A DNA stretch of 64,000 nucleotides from Archangium lipolyticum (GTDB taxonomy: Bacteria > Myxococcota > Myxococcia > Myxococcales > Myxococcaceae): the NCBI RefSeq assembly GCF_024623785.1, contig NZ_JANKBZ010000003.1:558001-622000 (forward strand). The letters run 5' to 3'. This document shows, piece by piece, positions 27,528-36,600 of the stretch (within the stretch, counting starts at the first letter, position 1; the number at the start of each line of letters is the position of its first letter). Position numbers and translations under genes: made by a program. Below the pieces are notes generated by a model. The model saw nothing but the letters and a program-made list of their open reading frames with translations, was not told where the DNA came from and made no database searches.

Positions 27528-30500
27528 ATGCTCGAACACGTCGTCCCGCGCGTCCTCCTCGCGCTCGCCACCGTTGGCCTCGTCCTTCCCCTGCCCCTCC
27601 ATCAGCAGGTACTGGCTGCCCGGGCGGACACGGCCTCACTCGGCGGGCCCGGCCGCTCTCTGACCTTCATCAGCACCGACAAGCCCCTCTACCGGCCCGG
27701 TGAGCAGGTGATGGCAAGAGGCCTCTTGCTCGACGCCCGCGGCCATACCCCCCTGGCGAACGCGGTGGGGGCCACCGTGGAGATCCGGGGTCCCAAGGGA
27801 GACGTCGTCACCTCCGCGAGCGTGGTGAGCCAGCACTCGGTCTGGGGCTACTCGTGGACCATTCCGCAGGACATGCCCGGGGGCGAGTACACGCTCCGCG
27901 TCTCCTCGTCCTGGACGGGTGATGCCCCCGCCGAGCGCAAGTTCGACGTGCGTGCCTACCGCGCTCCCCGGCTCAAGTCGCAGATCGAGTTCCTCCGCGA
28001 TGGTTACGGACCGGGGGACACGGTCACCGCCACGCTCGACGTGAAGCGTGCCGAGGGCGGTGTTCCCTCGGGCGCCCGGGTCACCGCCACCGCGCTCGTG
28101 GATGGTGTCACCGCGGCGCAGGTGACGGGCGTGGTCGACGCGCGGGGGTTGTGCACCGTCAGCTTCAAGCTGCCCACCCGGATCGAGCGGGGCGAGGGCT
28201 CTCTCGCCTTCGCCATCGAGGACGGTGGGGTGGTCGAGACGGCGGCCAAGACGATCCCCATCCTGCTGCAGACCCTCGATCTCACCCTGTATCCGGAGGG
28301 CGGCGACCTGGTGGCGGGACTGCCCTCGCGCGTCTATTTCCAGGCGCTGACGCCCGAGCAGAAGCCCGCGGACCTGTCCGGCGCGGTGATCGATCTGTCC
28401 ACGGGCCAGGTGGTGGCACCGGTGCGCTCGGAGCACGAGGGCCGGGGCCGCTTCGAGCTGACCCCGAAGGCCGGTGTGAAGTACGCGCTGCGCATCGACG
28501 AGCCCTCGGGCATCCGCAAGCCCTTCCCACTGCCCGAGGTGAAGGCCCGGGGCGCGGTCCTCCGCGCGAGCGAGGACGTCATCCCCGCCGGACAGCCCGT
28601 GGTGCTCACCGTGGGGCTGTCGGGGGTGAAGCAGGCGAAGCTGACCCTGAGCCAACGTGAGGTGGAGCTCGACTCGTCGCGGGTGGACCCGAACGAGAAG
28701 GTCATCCTCGACCCGAAGGACGCGGACGGAGTGCTCATCGCCACCGTGTGGGACGCCGACGGCCGTCCGCTCGCGGAGCGGCTGGTGTTCCGCCAGCCCG
28801 CGAAGACTCTGTCCATCGAGCTGAAGGCGAACAAGCCGCGCTATGTGCCGGGCGACCAGGTGGAGCTCACCGCCCGGACGACGCGCGGAGGCAAACCGGT
28901 CTCGGCGCTGGTGATGCTCACCGTGACGGACGACGCGGTGCTGGAGCTCATCGAGAAGCGGGATCAGGCGCCCCAGTTGCCGGTGATGGTGCTGCTCGAG
29001 CCCGAGGTGAAGGAGCTGGCCGACGCCCAGGTCTACTTCGACGAGAAGAACCCCAAGGCGAAGCTGGCGGTGGACCTGTTGCTGGGCACCCAGGGCTGGC
29101 GGCGGTTCGCATTGGCGGACACCGAGCGGTTCGTGGCCCAGCATGGCGATCCCGCCCGGCGCGCGCTCGCCGTGCGGATCCAGCTCCTGGACGAGCGGTT
29201 CGACGGGGTCCCCGCCTCCGCGGGGGCGCTGGTTCCCCAGGCCGCGCATGTCCCCCAGGAGGTGCCGGTCCCCCAGGCCGCGCCGCCCGCCGCCCCCCCA
29301 GTCCCATCCGCCAAGAAGCCCGTGGCGCCCAGGGGCATGGCGGAGGCGGAGCGCAGGGCCAAGAAGGAGGCCCCACGGCAACCGGGCATCGCCGCGCGGA
29401 GGCCACTGGCGGACAAGATGATGGCGGGGGTGGAGGTGGAGCCCGTGGTCTATTTCCGCGAGTACGCCCACACGGTGCGGCCCGGGCGCAAGCCGGGGGA
29501 CCGCGTGGACTTCACGGAGACGCTCTTCTGGAACGTGGGCGTGCGCACCGACCCGAAGACGGGGGAGGTCCGCGTCTCGTTTGGCCTGAACGACTCGGTC
29601 ACCAGCTTCAAGGCGTTCGCGGGGGCCGTGGGGGATGACGGCGCGCTCGGCTCGGCGGTGGCCACGCTCGAGTCGGTGCAGCCCTTCTATGTCGAGCCCA
29701 AGCTGCCGCTCGAGGTGACGTCCGGGGATGTGATCCAACTGCCGCTGGCGCTGGTGAATGGCACGTCCACGACGCTCCAGGGAGCGGCGGTGAAGGTGGG
29801 CCTGAGCGGTGACGTGAAGGCGTCCTCCCTCAGCGGGATGAACCTGGCCGCGAACGAGCGGGCCCGGCGCATCCTGGAGCTGAAGGTCGGTTCCCAGTCC
29901 AGACCCGTGGACGTGACGCTCACGGCGACCGCGGGCAGCTACGTGGATACGGTGAAGCGCACGCTGAGCATCAAGCCCAATGGCTTCCCCCTCCGTGCCT
30001 CGTTCGGCGGGCTGCTGTCGTCACGGCAGCCGGTGGTGCACCCGGTGACGCTGCCCGCCAACCATGTGCGCGGCAGCGTGAAGACCTCCATCGCGGTGTA
30101 CCCCTCGCCCCTGGCCAACATGACCGAGTCGCTGGCCCGGCTCATCCAGGAGCCCTCCGGCTGCTTCGAACAGACGAGCTCGACCACCTACCCGATGACG
30201 ATGGCGCAGCAGTACTTCCAGACGCACAGCGGAGTGAGCCCCGAGCTGGTGGCGTCGGCGCGCGAGAAGCTGGAGACGGGCTACAAGCGGCTGGTGGGCT
30301 TCGAGTGCCCGGAGAAGGGCTACGAGTGGTTCGGTGAGAATCCGGGCCACGAAGCCCTCACGGCGTTCGGGTTGATGCACTTCAGCGACATGAAGCAGGT
30401 GCGGGACGTGGACGCCGCCATGCTCGAGCGCACGCGGGCCTGGCTGCTCAAGCAGCGCGATGGAAAGGGAGGCTTCGAGCGGAAGCGGCGCGCGCTCCAC

Positions 30501-31592
30501 ACCTGGGTCGAGGACTCCGACACGTCCAATGCCTACATTCTCTGGGCCCTGCTGGAGAGCACGGACAAGCCGGCGGAGCAGGCCCGTGAGCTGTCCAAGG
30601 AGGTGGGCGCGCTGAAGGCGGCCGCCCTCGAGAGCCAGAACAGCTACGTGCTCGCACTCGCCGCGAACGTGATGGCGCTCGCGGGGGACGGGGCCGAGGC
30701 CCGCAAGCTCATGGAGCGGCTCGCCGCGAAGCAGGGGAAGACAGGGGTGGTGGAGGGAGGCACGCAGTCGATCGTCGGCAGCTCGGGCGGGACGCTCCAG
30801 ATCGAGACCACCGCGCTGGCGGTGCTGGCCTGGCTGAGGGAGCCCTCCCACCTGGTGAACGTGGAGCGCTCGATGCGGTTCCTGGCGGACTCGTGCGAGG
30901 GAGGCCGCTACGGCTCGACCCAGAGCACGGTGCTCGCGCTGCGAGCCATCGTCGCCTACGATCAGGCGCGCTCGGCGAAGCGGGCTCCAGGCTCGGTCCG
31001 CGTCTACGTCGACGGCCGGCCCGTGGGCGGCGCCGTGAAGTTCGATGGCGGGGCGCAGGAGGCGCTCAAGCTTCCGGACGTGTCCGAGCTGCTCACGGTG
31101 GGCGAGCGGAAGATCGAGCTGCGGATGGAAGGCGGCTCGGAGCTGCCCTACTCGATCGAGGTCACCTACAACGCCCTCGTGCCGGCCAGCTCGCCAGACA
31201 CCCGGGTGGACCTGGAAGTGGCGCTGGCGAAGACGGCCCTGACCGAGGGCGAGCCGACCGAGGCACGCGTCCGGGTGACGAACCGGAGCGACCAGAAGCT
31301 GTCCACCACGGTGGCGATCTTCGGTGTGCCGGGCGGTCTCGAGGTCCGGCATGACCAGCTCAAGGAGCTGGTGAAGAAGCACACGGTGGATGCCTACGAG
31401 GTGATCGGCCGCGACGTCGTCCTCTACTGGCGGGGCATGGAGCCGCGCAAGAAGCTGGAGGTGCCCTTGTCGCTGATCGCGGCGGTGCCGGGCACCTACA
31501 CGGGTCCGGCGAGCCGCGCGTACCTGTACTACGCGGACAATCACAAGGTCTGGCGCGACGGCCTCGAGGTGTCCATCGCTCCGAAGCAGTGA
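27528..31592 (+). CDS. Thioester-containing alpha-2-macroglobulin family protein
   Basis: 1354 aa with an N-terminal signal sequence (residues ~1-33) and no lipobox, so it is probably periplasmic or secreted. The MG2 domain begins near residue 45 (FISTDKPLYRPGEQV). A Pro/Lys-rich, low-complexity stretch lies at ~560-640. The internal thioester motif GCFEQ (C879, E881, Q882) is intact, followed by the alpha/alpha-toroid thioester domain and a C-terminal receptor-binding-like beta domain. These proteins trap proteases covalently. In a predatory bacterium it may protect the cell from its own or foreign proteases. No pbpC gene is adjacent, unlike the common bacterial arrangement. Confidence 0.93.
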   Translation: MLEHVVPRVLLALATVGLVLPLPLHQQVLAARADTASLGGPGRSLTFISTDKPLYRPGEQVMARGLLLDARGHTPLANAVGATVEIRGPKGDVVTSASVVSQHSVWGYSWTIPQDMPGGEYTLRVSSSWTGDAPAERKFDVRAYRAPRLKSQIEFLRDGYGPGDTVTATLDVKRAEGGVPSGARVTATALVDGVTAAQVTGVVDARGLCTVSFKLPTRIERGEGSLAFAIEDGGVVETAAKTIPILLQTLDLTLYPEGGDLVAGLPSRVYFQALTPEQKPADLSGAVIDLSTGQVVAPVRSEHEGRGRFELTPKAGVKYALRIDEPSGIRKPFPLPEVKARGAVLRASEDVIPAGQPVVLTVGLSGVKQAKLTLSQREVELDSSRVDPNEKVILDPKDADGVLIATVWDADGRPLAERLVFRQPAKTLSIELKANKPRYVPGDQVELTARTTRGGKPVSALVMLTVTDDAVLELIEKRDQAPQLPVMVLLEPEVKELADAQVYFDEKNPKAKLAVDLLLGTQGWRRFALADTERFVAQHGDPARRALAVRIQLLDERFDGVPASAGALVPQAAHVPQEVPVPQAAPPAAPPVPSAKKPVAPRGMAEAERRAKKEAPRQPGIAARRPLADKMMAGVEVEPVVYFREYAHTVRPGRKPGDRVDFTETLFWNVGVRTDPKTGEVRVSFGLNDSVTSFKAFAGAVGDDGALGSAVATLESVQPFYVEPKLPLEVTSGDVIQLPLALVNGTSTTLQGAAVKVGLSGDVKASSLSGMNLAANERARRILELKVGSQSRPVDVTLTATAGSYVDTVKRTLSIKPNGFPLRASFGGLLSSRQPVVHPVTLPANHVRGSVKTSIAVYPSPLANMTESLARLIQEPSGCFEQTSSTTYPMTMAQQYFQTHSGVSPELVASAREKLETGYKRLVGFECPEKGYEWFGENPGHEALTAFGLMHFSDMKQVRDVDAAMLERTRAWLLKQRDGKGGFERKRRALHTWVEDSDTSNAYILWALLESTDKPAEQARELSKEVGALKAAALESQNSYVLALAANVMALAGDGAEARKLMERLAAKQGKTGVVEGGTQSIVGSSGGTLQIETTALAVLAWLREPSHLVNVERSMRFLADSCEGGRYGSTQSTVLALRAIVAYDQARSAKRAPGSVRVYVDGRPVGGAVKFDGGAQEALKLPDVSELLTVGERKIELRMEGGSELPYSIEVTYNALVPASSPDTRVDLEVALAKTALTEGEPTEARVRVTNRSDQKLSTTVAIFGVPGGLEVRHDQLKELVKKHTVDAYEVIGRDVVLYWRGMEPRKKLEVPLSLIAAVPGTYTGPASRAYLYYADNHKVWRDGLEVSIAPKQ

Positions 31593-31616
31593 GCGGCGGC
31601 GAGAGAAGGGGTCCGT

Positions 31617-32621
31617 TCACCACTCGAGGCAGATCTTGCCGAAGTGGCGACCCGACTCCTGGCGGCGGAAGGCGTCGGCGATGCCTTCGAGCGGGAAGCT
31701 CGAGTCAATCACCGGTTTGATGCCGTTCGCCTCGATGGCGCGGATCATCGCGAGCTGATGCTCGCGAGAGCCAACGGTCAGTCCGCTGATCCGCACGTTG
31801 CCCGACATGATGGCGGCCGTCGGCACCTCGCCGACAAAGCCCGCCAACACGCCGATGAGCCCGATGTGGCCCCGCAGGCGGCAGGCCGCGATCGACTGCG
31901 TGAGCGTACCGGCGCCGCCAATCTCGACGACATGATCGACTCCGCGCCCGCCGGTCAGCCGCCTCGCGGTGGCACCCCAGGCTTCGTCTCGCTTGTAGTT
32001 GATGACATGGTCCGCACCCAGTGCGGTCAGCCGCTCGAGCTTCTCGTCGGAGGACGAGGTGGCGATGACGCGCGCGCCAGCGGCCTTGGCGAACTGCAGC
32101 GCGAAGATCGACACACCGCCCGTGCCTTGGACGAGCACTGTCTCACCGGGCATGAGCGTTGCTTCCACGAACAGTGCGCGCCAGGCGGTGAGCCCGGCGC
32201 AGGTGAGCGTCGCGGCCTCGGCGTGGCTGTAGCCGGCTGGCGCGCGGGTGAAGGCGGTCGCGGGCGCCACCACCTCCTCGCGCGCATAGCCGTCGTCCGC
32301 GTCGCCAGGCACCGAGGACAGACTTTCGAGCGTCGGCTCACCGCCCAGCCAGCGCGGGAAGAAGGTGCTGACGACGCGGTCGCCGGGCGCGAACCCGGTG
32401 ACCCCCTCCCCCACCTCGACTACCTCGCCGGCACCGTCTGACATCGGAATGCGGCCGTCGGGCGTCGGACCCCTGCCAGTCACGACGAAGTAGTCGTGGT
32501 AGTTGAGTGAGCTGGCGTGCAGCCGCACCCTGATCTCGCCTTTGCCCACTGGCGGTAGCTCCGCCGTTCCGAGCTCCAACCGCTCGAGCCCGCCAGGTTT
32601 CCTCAGCCTGATCGCACGCAT
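31617..32621 (-). CDS. Zinc-independent-looking MDR-family oxidoreductase (quinone reductase/alcohol dehydrogenase-like)
   Basis: 334 aa from the ATG at 32621 (RBS GGGAGGACAGG). The medium-chain dehydrogenase fold is clear: N-terminal GroES-like domain, then the Rossmann motif VQGTGGVSIFALQFAKAAGA and the segment GADHVINY. The usual structural-zinc cysteines are absent, which favours a quinone-oxidoreductase-like enzyme using NADPH. The physiological substrate is unknown. It converges with the alpha-2-macroglobulin gene with only 24 bp between them, and diverges from the small lipoprotein gene on the other side. Confidence 0.85.
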   Translation of the reverse strand: MRAIRLRKPGGLERLELGTAELPPVGKGEIRVRLHASSLNYHDYFVVTGRGPTPDGRIPMSDGAGEVVEVGEGVTGFAPGDRVVSTFFPRWLGGEPTLESLSSVPGDADDGYAREEVVAPATAFTRAPAGYSHAEAATLTCAGLTAWRALFVEATLMPGETVLVQGTGGVSIFALQFAKAAGARVIATSSSDEKLERLTALGADHVINYKRDEAWGATARRLTGGRGVDHVVEIGGAGTLTQSIAACRLRGHIGLIGVLAGFVGEVPTAAIMSGNVRISGLTVGSREHQLAMIRAIEANGIKPVIDSSFPLEGIADAFRRQESGRHFGKICLEW

Positions 32622-32822
32622 CCTGTCCTCCCTCGTTGGATTTAAAACACATCTCAACTCAATTTATCAATCGTTGCGATTCGACTTCACACTCCCGAGA
32701 CATTGAAACCGATACACATTACAGCGCAGCCACCCGAATACCGTATATTCAAGCATGTTTGCGTTTGAGCCGTTTCCTGCTTATTAGCGTCCAGCCGTCC
32801 AACCCCAAGAGGAGACACCCTC

Positions 32823-33158
32823 ATGATGAACGTGCGGATGCTTTGTGGTGCGGTGGGAATGTCGATGCTGCTCACCACGGGATGTGGCGGGCCCGAGCAG
32901 GTGGGTGGCGAGGAGTCCGCGGAGCAGCTCGGCGTCAGCAAGGCGGCGGTTGTCCGTTCGGTGTGCTGGCCCGCGCTCGGCGTTTACGCGGGGCCGGGGA
33001 CCCACTACACGCTCCTGACCACGCTGCACAGCGGCAGCGGCAACAACTTCGATACGACCAGCGACCCCTTCCCGGCCAATGGTTATTACTGGGTAAGCGG
33101 GTACACGACCCAGGGCGGAACCTTCGGCTACGTGCGCTGGGACGGGCTCTGCCACTAG
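32823..33158 (+). CDS. Small lipoprotein with SH3-like domain
   Basis: 111 aa; GAGGAGA upstream; lipobox LTTGC with Cys at 21. The mature ~70 residues (VYAGPGTHYTLLTTLHSGSG, then GYYWVSGY and FGYVRWDGLC) resemble a single bacterial SH3 domain with a Cys pair near the ends. Such domains bind peptidoglycan or act as prodomain-like modules. It is a stand-alone gene between a ~200-bp AT-richer promoter region and a terminator hairpin. Confidence 0.75.
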   Translation: MMNVRMLCGAVGMSMLLTTGCGGPEQVGGEESAEQLGVSKAAVVRSVCWPALGVYAGPGTHYTLLTTLHSGSGNNFDTTSDPFPANGYYWVSGYTTQGGTFGYVRWDGLCH

Positions 33159-33184
33159 GCAGACGTCTGTCCAAGTAATACATA

Positions 33185-33212
33185 CCGCCGGCTCCACGCA
33201 CGGAGCCGGCGG
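33185..33212. terminator. Strong hairpin between convergent units
   Basis: CCGCCGGCTCC and GGAGCCGGCGG are perfect 11-bp arms with a six-base loop. The hairpin sits between the SH3-like lipoprotein gene (+) and the end of the 12-gene motor operon (-). There is no T-run; it is likely bidirectional. Confidence 0.6.
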
Positions 33213-33230
33213 CGCGGTTCGAGCCCCTCG

Positions 33231-33878
33231 TCAGAACTCGATGACGATGCTGACCCGGCCAGGCAGGTCCTGCTTCTGCTCGGGCTTCAGCCGGTAGCCC
33301 GGGCTGGAGAGGACGCCCAGGACGCAGTCGCGTTGCTTCCCGCTCAGATCGCCGCCCGTTCCCACGAGCTCGAGCGCATGGTCGGAGACGGAGCCGCTCG
33401 CGGCGTTCACCGCGGCCGTCCAGCGCAAGGCGCCGGGTCGATCGGTCCCACTGAAGCACTGGGCCAGGCGCGGGCTGCGCGCCGCGACCTGAAGGCGGAA
33501 GTCGTCCAGCCAGCTCGGCGAGATCTGCGCCTCGTTCTGGTAGCTCCCCCGCCGCTGACGCTCCATCCGATCGCTGAAGGCCTTCGGCTTGCTCGCGGGC
33601 GGCGCGGGCTTCTTCGGCTTCACCTCCGGCGCGGGGTTCACCACCGGCTCCGGTGGCGGCGCGGACGGCGACGGCGCGCACTCACAGCGCACCAACATCG
33701 CCAGGAGCAGCAGCGCGGCGATCGTCACCGCTCGACGAATACGTCTCCGCCTCTTCTCGCGTCGAACGGATGGGACCTGCTCCACCCGCTCGCGTGCCGC
33801 CCGCCTCATGAGCTCCGCCGAGCGGCGCAGTTCCTTCTTGCGCCGGCGCAGCTCTTGCCGAAGCTCCCTGGGGGTCAT
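33231..33878 (-). CDS. TonB-like protein with AgmX/PglI-type C-terminal domain; last gene of motor operon
   Basis: 215 aa from the ATG at 33878, which overlaps the preceding stop as ATGA. A very basic cytoplasmic N-terminus (residues 1-48) precedes one transmembrane helix (~49-63), then a Pro/Lys-rich periplasmic linker (~70-100) of TonB type. The C-terminal ~90 residues contain the Cys pair (C141, C185) and the SGSVSDHALEL..TG pattern of the AgmX/PglI C-terminal domain known from gliding-motility protein AgmX (GltJ). It could link the inner-membrane motor to outer-membrane partners. That role is inferred from architecture and position. Confidence 0.75.
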   Translation of the reverse strand: MTPRELRQELRRRKKELRRSAELMRRAARERVEQVPSVRREKRRRRIRRAVTIAALLLLAMLVRCECAPSPSAPPPEPVVNPAPEVKPKKPAPPASKPKAFSDRMERQRRGSYQNEAQISPSWLDDFRLQVAARSPRLAQCFSGTDRPGALRWTAAVNAASGSVSDHALELVGTGGDLSGKQRDCVLGVLSSPGYRLKPEQKQDLPGRVSIVIEF

Positions 33879-35785
33879 TCGGTGAGCCTCCACCCGAAAA
33901 CGAGTGCGCCCTTCGCGTCCCGCCACTCCACCGGCTCGAGCACGATCGGCGTGAATACGGATGGCGCCTCGGGCTCGGGCGGCCTGAAGGGCCATGGCAG
34001 CGGATCGGCCGGCGCGAGGCGGATGCTCCCGGCAAAGGTCGAGCGCGTGGGTGACAGCGCCCGCGCGTTCCCGCTCACCGAGTCATCGAGGTGGCTCAGG
34101 CCGTCGAGGATCGACTGGGTCCGCTCCATGAGCTCTTCGGCCGTCCGGCTCTGCGACTTCACCGTTGTGGATTCGACGGTCAGGGGCCGGAGCACCACGA
34201 GCACGTGCTTGAGCGTCGGAACGTTGGCCCGGCGGACGTCCGCATCCTCCGCTTCGATGTTCTCGAGGAGCTGTCGCACGAACCTCAGCACCGACGAGGG
34301 CTCCTCGGGGAGCGCGTCGCGCAGCCGCGTCGCCATCTCTCCCGGCTTTCCCTGCGACAGCGGCCGGAGCCGCTCGAGCGTCGCATCGAAGGAGCCACCG
34401 CGCCGGGCGGTCCGGGTAATCCGCTCGAAGGAACGCTCGTCGGCGCGCAGCGCGGCGCGCCAGACCAGATCCTCGATGACCTGGTTGTACTCCTGCCGCG
34501 GAACCAGCGCCTTCAGCGTGGCGACGACCTCGTCGTTGGTCTCGTAGCGGGAGAGCACGTATGACAGCCATCGCCGTGCGAGCCCCAGGGTGACGGCCGC
34601 CTCGCGCGAGGTCTCGGCCTGCTGCATGGCGTACGCGAAGGAGCGCAGGGACTCCTGCAGCTCTCCCACTTCCAGGAAGCCCACGCCCCGGTGCAGCGCG
34701 ACGACGGATCGCTCGCGGAACCCGGTGCTCTCATCGAGCTCGAGGAGGCGCTTGCCACGTTCGCCCGAGGTCAGCGCGCCGCGCAGCTCCGTCGAGTCGC
34801 TCGCTCCCATGAAACCGATCCAGGCCTCGAGCTCCTTCCCGTCCTTGCGGCGGATCAGCTCGTCGATGATCCCGAGCATGAGCTTCTGGAGCGCGTCCGG
34901 CTCCTTCGACAGCGGCTGCGCCCGAGCGAACAGGAACAGCCGCCGCTCCCGGTTCAGCGCCAGCCACTCCTGAGGGGTCCAGGTCAGGCTTCGTCGAAGG
35001 AACGCCGCCTGCGGCGAGTCCTCGGGGAAGGTCTCCAGCTTGCGCCGGAGCTCCGCCGCGCCGGCCGCGGAGACGCCGACCCCCCGGGCCTGCTGCGCGA
35101 TATTCCGAGCGTCGCGACGCGCCTTGCGCGCCTCCAGGTCCGCGATCACCAGATCGAGATCGAAGATGCGCGCCTCCACCACCGACAGGTTCCGGACCTT
35201 CTCCCGCACCAGGGTGGCGCGCGACTTCACCAGCAGATCGCGCAGGAGCCAGCCCGCGTTCAGTCGATCCTTGAGGTCGAGGAACGGGGTCCGTCCGAAC
35301 CGCAGCGCCGTGGTGGCCGGCAGCAGGCAGTTGGTACGGAAGAAGGTCACGGAACGCAGCTCCTCCGCCGAGAGCACGTCCTGCAGCGAGATGAACCGCT
35401 GCTGGCGCCCGACCTCGAAGACGTCCCACGGAGCGGGCGTCGAGGGCGGCGGGCCTCTGCTGAGCCCGTGGACGATCATGTTGTGCAGCCCCAGCGGCCA
35501 AAGGCCCGCGCCCTCCCGCTCGTCATCCTCGAACCCGTCCTGGCACAGCCCGAGGCTCCCGAGCGCGGCCCACACCACGGAGCGGAATTCAGGATCCTCT
35601 CGCGGGCGCTCGCCCTGCTGGAGAAGGCTGTTGCGAAGCAGCCACAGCTTGAGCACGTCCTCCGGACGATGGTCCCGGAGCGCGAGGCGCGCGTTGTAGA
35701 AGACCACGGTCTGCTTGGACGCCGTCGCCTCCGCGGCCACGGCGCTCGACAAGAGGCCAGCGACGATGGCGACGACCCAGCGCAT
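33875..35785 (-). CDS. Exported helical-repeat protein of unknown function (motor operon)
   Basis: 636 aa from the ATG at 35785, sharing one base with the previous stop (TGATG). It has a signal peptide (AIVAGLLSSAVAAEA). The body is almost wholly alpha-helical, with many charged helices and weakly repeating ~35-residue pairs, suggesting a TPR-like or solenoid scaffold in the periplasm. No catalytic motifs are seen and I do not recognise a named family. Tight coupling to the barrel-like gene before it and the TonB-like gene after it suggests a structural part of the same complex. Confidence 0.6.
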   Translation of the reverse strand: MRWVVAIVAGLLSSAVAAEATASKQTVVFYNARLALRDHRPEDVLKLWLLRNSLLQQGERPREDPEFRSVVWAALGSLGLCQDGFEDDEREGAGLWPLGLHNMIVHGLSRGPPPSTPAPWDVFEVGRQQRFISLQDVLSAEELRSVTFFRTNCLLPATTALRFGRTPFLDLKDRLNAGWLLRDLLVKSRATLVREKVRNLSVVEARIFDLDLVIADLEARKARRDARNIAQQARGVGVSAAGAAELRRKLETFPEDSPQAAFLRRSLTWTPQEWLALNRERRLFLFARAQPLSKEPDALQKLMLGIIDELIRRKDGKELEAWIGFMGASDSTELRGALTSGERGKRLLELDESTGFRERSVVALHRGVGFLEVGELQESLRSFAYAMQQAETSREAAVTLGLARRWLSYVLSRYETNDEVVATLKALVPRQEYNQVIEDLVWRAALRADERSFERITRTARRGGSFDATLERLRPLSQGKPGEMATRLRDALPEEPSSVLRFVRQLLENIEAEDADVRRANVPTLKHVLVVLRPLTVESTTVKSQSRTAEELMERTQSILDGLSHLDDSVSGNARALSPTRSTFAGSIRLAPADPLPWPFRPPEPEAPSVFTPIVLEPVEWRDAKGALVFGWRLTE

Positions 35786-36600
35786 CAGAGTGTCCAGCCC
35801 AAGCCGAGCGAGAGCTCCCACCAGAGCCCCAGGCCCGTTCCGGTGACGCCGCCCAACAGCGGCACCGCCATCATCGCCCGCGGCGAAAGGAAGCCTCCGG
35901 ACCCGAAGTACACGTCCACGGAGAGCCCCGCGAGGAGGCCATACCGGGCAGGGTCGATCTGCATGCCACCCGGCCGCGAGGACTCGAGCTGCCCCAGCTC
36001 ATGGTCGGTGAGGCGCGGCGCGAGGATCGAGGTGGCGACCTGCTGGAACTTCATGCCGCCCATCGACCCCGGGTAGAAGAGATAGCGGAAGCCAGCGTTG
36101 GCCGAGAACACCAGCTGGGTCGCGGGGAAGAAACCGGGCAGCGCGGTCACCACGCCCTCCGCCAACGGGTACCCGACGTTGATGTCGAGCTCGAAGCGGC
36201 TGGGGCGGCCGTGTTGGCGGTACGGCGTGAGCGCCAGCTTCTCGGTGCTGTCGGTTCCCCACGTGAACGCGCGGGTAATGGCCACCTCCCCCACGAAGCT
36301 CCCGAACGGCTTGCGCGCCATGAGTCCAAGGCGGGTGCTGCCGAAGTTGTTCCGCTCGAGGAGCTCGCTGCCGATCAGCCCGAACCCGAGGGTGGACTTC
36401 CGCCAGTCGAAACGCACCGACTTCGAGGCCGCGCCGATCATCCGCTCGGTGAGCGCGTCGATCGGCGTGCGGAAGCCCTCCAGCGCGTCGTCGACCTTCT
36501 CGGGGTCGGCGGGGGGCGGTTCCGGGGCCTGCGCTTCCGCGGCCAGCACGGCGCGCGGCAACGACAGGAGGACGAAGAGGACGAGGAGGCTACGGATCAT
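35785..36600 (-). CDS. Putative outer-membrane beta-barrel protein (motor operon)
   Basis: 271 aa from the ATG at 36600 with a signal peptide (LSLPRAVLAAEA). After a Pro-rich segment the sequence alternates short amphipathic strands rich in Gly and aromatics (LGFGLIGSELL, FSANAGFRYLFY, GLGLWWELSLGLGWTL) and ends in a strand-like hydrophobic C-terminus, as outer-membrane barrels do. It overlaps the upstream lipoprotein gene by 11 bp and the downstream gene by one base. The exact family is not recognised. Confidence 0.55.
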   Translation of the reverse strand: MIRSLLVLFVLLSLPRAVLAAEAQAPEPPPADPEKVDDALEGFRTPIDALTERMIGAASKSVRFDWRKSTLGFGLIGSELLERNNFGSTRLGLMARKPFGSFVGEVAITRAFTWGTDSTEKLALTPYRQHGRPSRFELDINVGYPLAEGVVTALPGFFPATQLVFSANAGFRYLFYPGSMGGMKFQQVATSILAPRLTDHELGQLESSRPGGMQIDPARYGLLAGLSVDVYFGSGGFLSPRAMMAVPLLGGVTGTGLGLWWELSLGLGWTL

